Shown: piece by piece, positions 1-6,450 of the stretch
Position numbering within the stretch: position 1 is the first letter of the stretch
Layout: each line of letters opens with the position of its first letter
Source of the DNA: Spirochaetaceae bacterium
GTDB lineage: Bacteria; Spirochaetota; Spirochaetia; Treponematales; Breznakiellaceae
Assembly: GCA_031280705.1 (NCBI GenBank)
Contig: JAITGJ010000061.1
Coordinates: forward strand, 1 to 11,496
Direction: 5' to 3'
Length of the DNA: 11,496 nucleotides
Position numbers and translations under genes: made by a program
Notes under the pieces: model-generated
What the model was told of the DNA's origin: nothing
What the model saw: the letters and a program-made list of their open reading frames with translations, nothing else
Databases searched by the model: none

Positions 1-2
1 TT

Positions 3-113
3 TTTGAACCCGCCGCCGCAGGAACGCTTCCGGCTGCGGCAGCGGGCGGCGCAAAGACCGCGCCCCCTGACGCCCCCCCCCCCCCCGAGTGTATACCGGC
101 GCCGTGTTTGTAA
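3..113 (+). CDS. Partial reading frame: Ala/Pro-rich linker of an envelope protein, cut off at a poly-C tract
   Basis: The frame is open from the left edge and encodes a low-complexity Ala/Pro/Gly stretch, the kind of linker that joins domains in envelope proteins. It enters the C run at 73-86 as a short polyproline stretch. With 14 C it continues for only eight more codons and stops at TAA 111-113. The other open frame here (frame 1) gives an Arg/Gln-rich product typical of a shadow frame, and frame 2 has stops at 5-7 and 68-70, so this frame is the likeliest coding one. I infer that it is the upstream part of the same gene as 89-586. The true start lies outside the window, so the N-terminal domain is unknown. 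Confidence 0.5.
   Translation, partial: FEPAAAGTLPAAAAGGAKTAPPDAPPPPECIPAPCL
73..86 (+). repeat. Homopolymeric tract of 14 C, candidate slippage site
   Basis: Fourteen consecutive C follow a G at 72. The linker frame reads GCC CCC CCC CCC CCC through the tract, then GAG and on to a stop at 111-113. With 15 or 12 C the same frame would read CGA GTG TAT and continue through the barrel-like segment to 586. Poly-G/C tracts of this kind control phase-variable surface proteins in treponemes and other host-associated bacteria; its use here is inference. Confidence 0.7.
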
Positions 114-586
114 ATGCCAGTACCGGCTTCTACCCGGGACTGGGCAGCGGCGCGGACATCAATCCGGCGCGGCGTCCGTTTTCCGCAAGCGTTGACGTTA
201 AACTCCCGTTTACGGTCCGGCATCAGGCGGGACTGGTTTTCTTTACACTCGGCGGAACGTTCTTTTATTTTGCGCCCGGCGCGCCTCTTGCCGCCAGCAG
301 CATTGGTTTTGGCATACGGCCCGCAGTGCATATCGCCGGTCTTACGCTGCTGAAAAAGCTGCTGCGGGGCGCGGCCCTGTATAACGTACAGGCGTATCTT
401 GCCGTTCCCGCCGGCTATCGTATGCAGCGCCGGGACGGCGGAACCGTGGATGACAGTTCGGGTTTCCACGCGGGACTGGATCTGGGCGTACAGTATTTTC
501 TTGCAAAGAACCTGGGCCTCTACGTGGAACTGAGCTTTACTTCCAGACGCTCAGGCGGAAGTTTTGGCAGGGCCGTCAGGTTTTAA
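89..586 (+). CDS. Outer-membrane beta-barrel-like C-terminal segment, out of frame with its linker
   Basis: The frame encodes about 165 residues of alternating hydrophobic and polar segments rich in Gly, Phe, Tyr and Val (for example VYTGAVFVNASTGFYPG near the start and LGLYVELSF near the end). It finishes in a C-terminal Phe (RAVRF). Both features resemble outer-membrane beta-barrels, whose last residue is often Phe. A GTG at 89 is the first formal start, but no Shine-Dalgarno precedes it: the upstream bases are the 14-C run and a stop at 68-70. Independent initiation is therefore unlikely. One added C or two removed would join this frame to the linker at 3-72. I read it as the 3' part of a larger envelope gene that is either phase-off, frameshifted or mis-sequenced. 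The exact family is not recognised. Confidence 0.6.
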   Translation: MYTGAVFVNASTGFYPGLGSGADINPARRPFSASVDVKLPFTVRHQAGLVFFTLGGTFFYFAPGAPLAASSIGFGIRPAVHIAGLTLLKKLLRGAALYNVQAYLAVPAGYRMQRRDGGTVDDSSGFHAGLDLGVQYFLAKNLGLYVELSFTSRRSGGSFGRAVRF

Positions 587-610
587 CGCGCAGGGCACGG
601 CCCCGCTGAC

Positions 611-636
611 GGGCGCGGCTGCTATATTACGCGCCC
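611..636 (+). terminator. Possible terminator hairpin between two convergent genes
   Basis: A perfect 7-bp stem pairs GGGCGCG (611-617) with CGCGCCC (630-636) around a 12-nt loop. It lies 25 nt after the barrel gene stop and overlaps the TAG stop of the convergent gene at 624-622. On the plus strand a T-rich stretch (TTGTTTTTT near 647-655) follows, but about ten bases after the stem, so it is not a textbook intrinsic terminator. Confidence 0.35.
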
Positions 637-1083
637 CTCTGCTTCATTGTTTTTTCTGTGCCTTATTTTATTCATTAGTTTAACGGCCATAAATACAGCG
701 ATTATTACCATATACATTATTAACGAAAATTTTGTCATAACGGGGAATAATAGTATCGTTAATGCCATATTTATTGACAAAATTATTATTGCTTTGTTTT
801 TAAGCGGGACTTCCTTTTTGCCTATATATCCTCCAATATTTATTATACTTAAAATTATTGCACCGCTCATGCTAAATGACAGCAAATATACCAAAGCTAT
901 TTTCCAGCCGGGTTTAATAAATATTTTTATGGTTAAAGAGCCGTTTTTATCAATTACAGTTTCTGCCGTCAGGTTTTCATTGGCATTATTTTTCAAATAT
1001 AAATGATGGGCAAATAGCGTACAAAATATTAAAATAACATCAAGTACAATAAGCGCAATTATTTCCCTTCTTTTACTTGACAT
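622..1083 (-). CDS. AT-rich four-helix membrane protein of unknown function
   Basis: Encodes a protein of 153 residues. I chose the ATG at 1083 because GAGAGGGGG ends 8 nt upstream; a longer frame back to 1182 overlaps the end of the cyclase gene and adds an Arg-rich extension with no ribosome site. Four hydrophobic helices are visible, near residues 7-29, 63-87, 96-115 and 118-136. Basic flanks (SSKRRE at the start, GKKEVPLKNK between helices 2 and 3, KIRHRKNN at the end) suggest both termini are cytoplasmic. A loop of about 33 polar residues after helix 1 would be outside. The gene is far richer in A and T than its neighbours (18 of 60 bases are G or C at 841-900), which suggests a different origin. 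No family is recognised. It lies 64 nt after the cyclase stop on the same strand and could be co-transcribed. Confidence 0.65.
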   Translation of the reverse strand: MSSKRREIIALIVLDVILIFCTLFAHHLYLKNNANENLTAETVIDKNGSLTIKIFIKPGWKIALVYLLSFSMSGAIILSIINIGGYIGKKEVPLKNKAIIILSINMALTILLFPVMTKFSLIMYMVIIAVFMAVKLMNKIRHRKNNEAEGRVI

Positions 1084-1123
1084 GTAATGCACCCCCTCTC
1101 GTGCAGTGGAATTAATGCGGAAA

Positions 1124-1143
1124 CCCCGCCAAGTTGGCGCGGG
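1124..1143 (-). terminator. Weak hairpin after the cyclase gene
   Basis: On the minus strand, CCC-G-CGCC pairs with GGCG-GGG across a 4-nt AACT loop with one bulged G. Only TTTCC follows, without a proper T run. It lies just after the TGA of the cyclase-like gene and before the ribosome site of the AT-rich gene, so it could attenuate read-through between them. Weak evidence. Confidence 0.25.
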
Positions 1144-1147
1144 CGGC

Positions 1148-3658
1148 TCAAAACGGCGCCGGACGCGCGGACGGTTCAACAATCAACTCATAAAACGCTT
1201 CTTTGATCGCGCCCGTCCGGTCCCGCAGAATATCTGTTTTTCGTGAAAGCACCCCGTCAACTTTTTCAATGACATTCCCGGTTACCAAAATCCGCGCATC
1301 GTAACGGGCGGTAAGATTTGCCAGCGTACGGGCGCGGATCACCGGCGGCCCAAACGCGGCGTATCCCCCGTGGGCAGACCAGCGGAACACGCATTCTCCC
1401 GCGTCGATGCCGAACACCCATGCGCCGCCCTTTCCCCCGGCGATGCCCGGCGACTCCATAACCGCGCCCACCGCCTTGGCCGCGGGACTGTGGTTACTCC
1501 GGGCGCGTTCTTCATCTTCATAGGGAATTTCCGATTTAAGGCTGTTAAGACACACCCGCTCAAGGGGCGAACCATAGGCGATAAACACCATATCGCCCTC
1601 CGCGCCGAGAAATGTGCCGCCGGTACGGGTAAAGTGCCGGAACACGGTATCCCGAAAGGAGCGGAATGCCTCGGCGCTTGCTTCAGGCGGTTCCCGCATT
1701 TCCGCGAGGCGCAGCGTCTCCTTCCGCACGGCGATAATCGCGGCCTTTGCCGCACGTACTTCGCCGGGCGGGGGATTTTCCTCGCGTATCACCTGTCTGA
1801 GATAGTGCGGCGCGAGGGATCCCCGGTACGCTTCGCGGAAACGCCGCGCCGCGCTGAGCTTCATGCACCGGGCCGTTACCGAGGACGCGAGCGTCCCTGC
1901 GAGGACGGAAAGCGCGGGCAGCAGGGGATCGATCCAGTACGCGGTAAAAACAAAACTTGAAGCAAACGCCGCGCCGGTAACCAAAAACGCAATACTCCCC
2001 GCAATCAGCGTAAAAAGCGGCGGCGGCTTCTTGAGGAAAAGGAGCAGGACGGCGGCGGAGAGGAGGCTCCAGAGCGCGATAAAACGAAAGGGCGCGGGAG
2101 TTACGGCGTCCCCCGTAAGGAGCGTGTTGGCCAGAATAACGGAAACCTCGGCGGCGGTGGGGTTTCCGCGCGGGGGCAGGGGACGCGCGCCGGCGCCGGA
2201 CGCTTCTTGCGGACTTTTGCGGACCGTTCCCATCACACAAAACGCCCCGGCAAGGGCGGTGGAAAATTCGCCCCGCAAACCGGCCAATTCCCCGTACCGC
2301 GCGCGGAGACGGGTAAAGGAAGCGAGCATTTCTTCCCGCATTCCGACAACGCGCTCAACGCCCGCGCTGTCGAGCCCTTCCCGCGCGATCAGGGCTTCAT
2401 AGCCGGCTTCAAGCAGGCTTTCCGACGGTCCGTCAAGGAAAGCCGCAAGGTTCCTGATCCAGCGCCCGCGAAAATCAAGCCAGCGGAATTTTTTATCATC
2501 AGACGAATTTTCAAGAAGTTCAGTCTGTAGGGAGGCGGCATACCGGAAAAGGATAACGGGCCACGCCTCGGGATCAAGATACGCAAAGTACCCCTTGTTT
2601 TCCGCGTCTTCAAGCAGCGTAAAAATTTCTTCCTCCACCCGCGCGTAATCCAAAAACAGGCTGAGGGGAAGACGCCGTACGCCGGGAATATCCCGGGGAT
2701 GGAGCGGAAGGACGCGGCCCCGCCGGTCAAGGGGGATGATCCGTTCTCCGCCGCTTCCGTCAAGCTCAAGGCGGAGCGGATATAAACCGCGCTCCGGCCC
2801 GCGTTCCGTAGACGCCGGGCCCGCCGGAAAAAGCCGCCGCAGCGCGCTGCCCGCGGACCGGTTTTCAGAATAGACAAAACGCACCCGCCGCCATTTTTGC
2901 ATGAGCGCCATAAACATGATGTGCGCGCTCCGGGTTTCCCCGTCCGGACCGGCGCCGTAACGCGCGGGAGCGACGCGGCGAAATACGCCGTCTCCATCGG
3001 GGACGGGGCGGACGTACCAGGCGCCCTCCCCGCTTCCCGGCGCGTCAAGCGGACCAGGCAGCCGGATACCGCCGGCCCGCCACACCTTGCCGAAGACGGC
3101 CGAAGCCTGCTCCATGAGGCGTTCACCGGTTTCGTCTTTTCGCGTAAGCGAGGCAAGCAGACGGTCCCGGCCCCGCGCCGAAAGGCTCACCAGGCCGTCA
3201 ACATACCGCTCCGATTCTTCAGGCGGAATGGAGCCGGCACGGATACCCTGAAAAAGATTGCGGATATTTTGTTCGATAAGGGTAAATTCTTCCTCAAAAC
3301 GCCCCCGAAGGTCCGCTCCGGCGGGACCGCCCAGCGGCGAGACCCCCAGGACCGGCGAATGAATGACGAGCGCGCCGGCGTCAAACTCGGCCAGGGTAAG
3401 AATAACCCGCGTTACCATTGACGGTTCGAGCAGGTGTTCTTCGTACTGACCGGCGTTCAGAGAGACGGAGCCGGTCTCTATCAGGGTGAGTTCCGGCGCG
3501 GGCGGAAGGGCCCCGATATGGTTCATAAGGAGATCGTAGTGCGGGGCGAGGCGCGGCCCGGAGAGGAACCAGGCGAGGGGGAAAAACGTTCCCGCCGCCA
3601 GGGCGAAGGAAATGAGAAACCGTATCAATTGTTTTTTGCCCGAAAAAGATGCCGCCAT
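1148..3658 (-). CDS. CHASE2-domain receptor with a degenerate class III nucleotidyl cyclase domain
   Basis: Encodes 836 residues. An N-terminal membrane helix (about 11-32) precedes an extracytoplasmic CHASE2-like sensor. The sensor begins near residue 45 (PELTLIETGSVSL, then a segment like the usual 'gak-vi-fD') and ends near 515 (VSVILANTLLTGDAV, matching the 'HAN-LL-G' end of CHASE2). It is long for CHASE2, with a large middle insertion. Hydrophobic segments for three helices follow (about 525-542, 546-563, 568-592), then a cytoplasmic class III cyclase-like domain (about 635-830). The domain keeps GAEGDMVFIAYGSP, containing the second metal Asp (689), and a FGIDAGE strand. The first metal Asp is gone (IIAVRKE at 641-647), and the Asn and Arg of the usual VNLAxR motif are replaced (VIRART, 773-778). 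Domain order says receptor cyclase; residues say probably inactive. Start: ATG at 3658, needed for the first helix, but no clear ribosome site precedes it. Confidence 0.85.
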   Translation of the reverse strand: MAASFSGKKQLIRFLISFALAAGTFFPLAWFLSGPRLAPHYDLLMNHIGALPPAPELTLIETGSVSLNAGQYEEHLLEPSMVTRVILTLAEFDAGALVIHSPVLGVSPLGGPAGADLRGRFEEEFTLIEQNIRNLFQGIRAGSIPPEESERYVDGLVSLSARGRDRLLASLTRKDETGERLMEQASAVFGKVWRAGGIRLPGPLDAPGSGEGAWYVRPVPDGDGVFRRVAPARYGAGPDGETRSAHIMFMALMQKWRRVRFVYSENRSAGSALRRLFPAGPASTERGPERGLYPLRLELDGSGGERIIPLDRRGRVLPLHPRDIPGVRRLPLSLFLDYARVEEEIFTLLEDAENKGYFAYLDPEAWPVILFRYAASLQTELLENSSDDKKFRWLDFRGRWIRNLAAFLDGPSESLLEAGYEALIAREGLDSAGVERVVGMREEMLASFTRLRARYGELAGLRGEFSTALAGAFCVMGTVRKSPQEASGAGARPLPPRGNPTAAEVSVILANTLLTGDAVTPAPFRFIALWSLLSAAVLLLFLKKPPPLFTLIAGSIAFLVTGAAFASSFVFTAYWIDPLLPALSVLAGTLASSVTARCMKLSAARRFREAYRGSLAPHYLRQVIREENPPPGEVRAAKAAIIAVRKETLRLAEMREPPEASAEAFRSFRDTVFRHFTRTGGTFLGAEGDMVFIAYGSPLERVCLNSLKSEIPYEDEERARSNHSPAAKAVGAVMESPGIAGGKGGAWVFGIDAGECVFRWSAHGGYAAFGPPVIRARTLANLTARYDARILVTGNVIEKVDGVLSRKTDILRDRTGAIKEAFYELIVEPSARPAPF

Positions 3659-3749
3659 GACAGTTTGTTAGATTGTCGGCGCGGGCGGCGGAGCGCTTGA
3701 GCGCGAAACGGCGCTTCGTTTGAAACGGCATTTTTCCCGCGCGGCTTAA

Positions 3750-3778
3750 TTGTTCTTGCCGGTTCTGCCGATTATAAT
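3750..3778 (+). promoter_or_regulatory. Sigma-70-type promoter abutting the start codon
   Basis: A perfect TATAAT lies at 3773-3778. TTGTTC (3750-3755) lies 17 nt upstream as a partial -35 box (3 of 6 consensus bases). Transcription would normally start about 7 nt after the -10 box, at or near 3785, which is the A of the ATG. The core ATTATAAT (3771-3778) is palindromic, so a -10 box also reads toward the cyclase gene, but no -35 partner is visible in that direction. Confidence 0.55.
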
Positions 3779-3784
3779 GTGAAA

Positions 3785-5698
3785 ATGGCACAACGAACCG
3801 ATCTTTACACCATTTTACTCTCTTACGCCAACAAGCACCGGTCTCCGGCAGTTGAAATTGAAGCGTTCCTTTCATTTTTGAGTAAATATGCCAATCATTA
3901 CGCGGCGGATAAACCGGAATGGCGGGCGTGGACCACGGGAACAACCGCGCGTTTCTGGGCGGAACTTAACCCGCTGGTGGACGCGGGAAAATGCGAACTG
4001 GTTACGGAAGAAAATGCGGGAAAGCTCCTCATCCTGGAATACTACGCGGACATGGTGAACAAAGCGTACGCGACCCTTGAAGGACAGGCGGGACTGCCCT
4101 TCCCCGATGAAAAAACCCTGGGGCTGAACATTCCCGGCGAGCAGCTTTTGCCGCTGACCATCAGCGGCCTGGGGGATTATATGAAGGCCCCCCTGACCAC
4201 GGATATGCCGGTCATCCGCCTTTCCTTCCCCGAAGAAATGGGCGCGGCGCTGTTTTTGGCGCGGCACCTTCCCCGCCGGGCACTGGAAGCGTCCATCGTA
4301 AAAGTTCAGCACTACTTACAAAACCACAGCAATAAGGAATACTACGCGGCCCGGCTGAGTACCCAACTGCGCGGCAAGGATATTTTGATAAAAAATATCC
4401 TCCAGCAGCTTGAAAGCCGTCCCATGGACTGCGTTACCGGCATTGAAGACGGCGGAGAATTTGCTTCGCTGTTCTGGCCCTATTTCGGCGCGCAGATAAA
4501 AACGGAACTCCGCAAAAAAAACGAATTTACCAGCTCGGATTTGGGCACGATTCAGGCGATATACCTCATCGAATTTTTTGTCAATTTTTTCTGGACCCGC
4601 ACGGCGGCGAAAAAAGAACGGGAAACGGCCATTCAGGAAATTGAAACAAAACTGGAAAAACAGCCCTGGCTTTTTACCATCAAAGACATTATGGGATTTA
4701 CCAATTCCACCGGAAAACCGCTCATGTTTATTTATGGACAGGAGGAACTTGAGCAATTCATAAAAAGCAAAGCGACACAGATCCCGGCGGGGCAGGATCC
4801 CAATTTGACGCTGCCCGCGCTCATCATTTACCGGAACCGCTTTGACGAACAGGTTTTTATCAGCAAAAGCAAGGTATTTCCCCTCGCGGCAAAACTTTTG
4901 GGCGAGATCCGGCCCCAGGTGCAAAAGGTCATCAAAACACGCTGGGCCAAATTGGTCAAAACGTTCCAGAAAGAACCCGCCATGGAACACGACAAGGATT
5001 TTGAGCGGATACTGTCAGGGTATGTCTCCCAAATGGCTCCCAGTTTGACCATGCTCCTTGAAGATCCCAAAACCTACCTTATTCAGGCCGAAATGGAGCG
5101 GACCCAGGGCGGGCTTTTGCAATACACAAAACTGTTTGATGATCGCGGCAAGCTGATGCCGTTCGCGGCGCTGCTCCTCGTAAACCGGAAGGACCTGCTC
5201 GCGGACGTAAAAATTCTCCTCCCGTTCTGGTATTCAACGCCGGTTCTTGCCGCTCTGGTGGGATTCTTCTATCACCTCAGACACCGGAAAAAAACGATAC
5301 CGGGAGAATTCGATGGCGAAAAGACAAAAAACACCACAGGTGGAGGCGCCCTCTCCGTTGAGCAGCTTCTCAAAAAAGCGGCGACGGAATATCTGGAGGA
5401 AAAACTTCCGTCCGGACAGAACGTGGATCAGTACCTTAAAACAATGGAAACGCGCTGGCGGAAAATTCTGGACGAGCATGCCCACCGCCAGATGGCCCGC
5501 GACGTACAGGGACTTATCCAGAAAAAACTCAAACGGATGGTGTCCGTAAGATCGGGAAAGCAAATCGGCTCCCACACGATCCCGGGCATGGCCGAATCAA
5601 TTGTTTTTGAAACGCCGTCACTTACCGATCTTGACAGCACCGAAGCGATGAAACTCTACACAGGACTCTGCATTTCCAAAATTATCCTCAAAGGCTGA
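3785..5698 (+). CDS. Unknown protein of 637 residues, probably translated from a leaderless mRNA
   Basis: I do not recognise a family. The protein is mostly helical-looking and rich in charged residues, with no signal peptide and no conserved catalytic motif I can name. Numbering from the ATG, the C-terminal third has a hydrophobic patch at about 477-498 (LLPFWYSTPVLAALVGFFYHL) followed by a basic stretch (RHRKKT), which could be one membrane helix or a buried core. Next comes a polar linker with TTGGG and a helical tail of about 110 residues. Codon use matches the GC-rich neighbours. ATG 3785 is preferred: GTG 3779 in the same frame overlaps the expected transcription start, and neither has a Shine-Dalgarno. 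It is transcribed away from the cyclase receptor and followed by ssb on the same strand after 195 nt. Coding status is secure from the length of the frame; function is unknown. Confidence 0.85.
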   Translation: MAQRTDLYTILLSYANKHRSPAVEIEAFLSFLSKYANHYAADKPEWRAWTTGTTARFWAELNPLVDAGKCELVTEENAGKLLILEYYADMVNKAYATLEGQAGLPFPDEKTLGLNIPGEQLLPLTISGLGDYMKAPLTTDMPVIRLSFPEEMGAALFLARHLPRRALEASIVKVQHYLQNHSNKEYYAARLSTQLRGKDILIKNILQQLESRPMDCVTGIEDGGEFASLFWPYFGAQIKTELRKKNEFTSSDLGTIQAIYLIEFFVNFFWTRTAAKKERETAIQEIETKLEKQPWLFTIKDIMGFTNSTGKPLMFIYGQEELEQFIKSKATQIPAGQDPNLTLPALIIYRNRFDEQVFISKSKVFPLAAKLLGEIRPQVQKVIKTRWAKLVKTFQKEPAMEHDKDFERILSGYVSQMAPSLTMLLEDPKTYLIQAEMERTQGGLLQYTKLFDDRGKLMPFAALLLVNRKDLLADVKILLPFWYSTPVLAALVGFFYHLRHRKKTIPGEFDGEKTKNTTGGGALSVEQLLKKAATEYLEEKLPSGQNVDQYLKTMETRWRKILDEHAHRQMARDVQGLIQKKLKRMVSVRSGKQIGSHTIPGMAESIVFETPSLTDLDSTEAMKLYTGLCISKIILKG

Positions 5699-5770
5699 CC
5701 GGAGGCCGCCCGGCCCGCGGATTGTACCGCGTTATGCCGTTTATTGCGGGCGCGTCTATCCATAACGCAG

Positions 5771-5789
5771 CCGGTTGAAGCAAAACCGG
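5771..5789 (+). other. Short perfect hairpin between the unknown gene and ssb
   Basis: CCGGTT (5771-5776) pairs with AACCGG (5784-5789) across a 7-nt loop. No T run follows, so a terminator role is doubtful. It overlaps the candidate -35 box of the ssb promoter and could instead be an operator-like dyad. The rest of 5699-5893 holds only the candidate promoter, the leader hairpin and the ssb ribosome site. Confidence 0.3.
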
Positions 5790-5804
5790 GGACATTCGCA
5801 TAAC
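5775..5804 (+). promoter_or_regulatory. Candidate ssb promoter
   Basis: TTGAAG (5775-5780) and CATAAC (5799-5804) are spaced by 18 nt, each matching consensus at 4 of 6 positions. The predicted start is near 5811, giving a leader of about 83 nt. Both boxes are imperfect and the region has few alternatives, so this is a modest call. Confidence 0.3.
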
Positions 5805-5811
5805 TAGAGAT

Positions 5812-5847
5812 GCATGGGTTTTCTGGCGGCGGCGGCCGCGCCCATGC
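5812..5847 (+). other. Leader hairpin upstream of ssb
   Basis: GCATGGG (5812-5818) pairs perfectly with CCCATGC (5841-5847), enclosing a GGC-rich loop of 22 nt. If the promoter call is right, the stem sits at the extreme 5' end of the ssb transcript, where such hairpins often stabilise mRNA. The ssb ribosome site AGGAGA lies outside it at 5883-5888. Confidence 0.4.
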
Positions 5848-5893
5848 CGGGCCCCGCCTTGCGGAGCCGGAATACCTGTTTCAGGAGATCTGT

Positions 5894-6322
5894 ATGAACA
5901 ATCTCAATTCAGTTTTGCTTGAGGGGAATTTTGTCCGGGATGCGATGCTGAGGAGCACGCCCAAGGGCGCCCAGGTGTGTGTTTTTTCCCTCGCGTGTAA
6001 CCGTTATTACCGGCAGGATGCGGGTTTCGAGCATGAGGTAAGCTACTTTGACGTCGAATGCTGGGGAAAACTTGCGGAGGCGGTGTACCAGCACGGCGGC
6101 AAAGGCCGGGGAGCGCGGGTCGTGGGCCGGATCAAGCAGGACCGGTGGACCGGAACCGACGAAAAGCCCCATTCCAAGGTGGTTATTGTGGCGGAGCATG
6201 TAGAATTCCGTCCCGAACACAAGCAAGACGGGACCGCCGCGCACCGGGAAGCCGAAGAATCGCTTGTTCTGGAGGCGGCGGAAGAAAAAGAACGCGTGGC
6301 GGAAGAAGCCGTCGTATTCTAG
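5894..6322 (+). CDS. ssb: Single-stranded DNA-binding protein
   Basis: Encodes 142 residues. The OB-fold pattern is clear: MNNLNSVLLEGNFVRDA at the start, then VFSLACNRYYR, VSYFDVECWGKLAE and GARVVGRIKQDRW, ending with VVIVAEHVEF at about residue 106. These match the strands and aromatic contact positions of bacterial SSB. It binds single-stranded DNA during replication, repair and recombination. The start at 5894 is set by AGGAGA at 5883-5888, 5 nt upstream; a longer frame from 5810 adds a Gly/Pro-rich stretch with no family similarity. The tail is short and Glu/Ala-rich and ends EEAVVF rather than the usual DDDIPF-type tip that recruits partner proteins, so partner binding may be altered. 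It stands alone here, not between rpsF and rpsR as in many bacteria, so it may be a second copy. Confidence 0.92.
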   Translation: MNNLNSVLLEGNFVRDAMLRSTPKGAQVCVFSLACNRYYRQDAGFEHEVSYFDVECWGKLAEAVYQHGGKGRGARVVGRIKQDRWTGTDEKPHSKVVIVAEHVEFRPEHKQDGTAAHREAEESLVLEAAEEKERVAEEAVVF

Positions 6323-6350
6323 GACTGTATGGCAAATCCTCAATAAAGTT

Positions 6351-6429
6351 GTTCGGAAATTGCGCCAATGTGGCGGCGCCAATGTGGCGGCGCTAATTTA
6401 GCGGCGCTCATTTAGCGAGATTTCCGGAC
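6351..6429. repeat. Inverted-repeat element enclosing 14-bp tandem repeats
   Basis: GTTCGGAAAT (6351-6360) and ATTTCCGGAC (6420-6429) form a terminal inverted repeat matching at 9 of 10 positions, the odd pair being a G-U in RNA. The interior can be folded further into an imperfect long hairpin because each internal unit carries a GGCGCC-like core. The element lies 28 nt after ssb. It resembles small palindromic intergenic repeats, but one copy cannot show that it is mobile or repeated. Confidence 0.45.
6367..6422 (+). repeat. Four 14-bp tandem repeat units
   Basis: Units are AATGTGGCGGCGCC (6367-6380), AATGTGGCGGCGCT (6381-6394), AATTTAGCGGCGCT (6395-6408) and CATTTAGCGAGATT (6409-6422). 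Units 1 and 2 differ at one base, units 2 and 3 at two, and unit 4 is the most diverged. No start or ribosome site suggests that the array is translated. Confidence 0.65.
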
Positions 6430-6450
6430 AAAATGCCGCTTAAAAATGAA

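Noticed and set aside
89..91. GTG 89 as a genuine independent start of the barrel-like gene
   Set aside because: No ribosome site precedes it, and 13 of the 16 bases before it belong to the C run. A shift in the tract explains the frame better.
647..1006. A hydrophobic plus-strand frame opposite the AT-rich membrane gene
   Set aside because: AT-rich membrane genes give hydrophobic shadows on both strands. The minus frame has the ribosome site, the basic flanks expected of a membrane protein and a full start, while this one has none.
4316..4990. A 224-codon minus-strand frame opposite the unknown gene
   Set aside because: Its composition (Phe/Arg/Gly-rich) mirrors the opposite coding strand, and the plus frame is much longer and has a promoter.
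5810..5893. N-terminal extension of SSB from ATG 5810
   Set aside because: It would translate a hairpin-forming Gly/Ala-rich stretch unlike SSB, whereas ATG 5894 has AGGAGA at ideal spacing and the normal SSB opening.
6351..6429. CRISPR array
   Set aside because: The repeat units are directly abutting 14-mers without spacers, and no cas gene is nearby.
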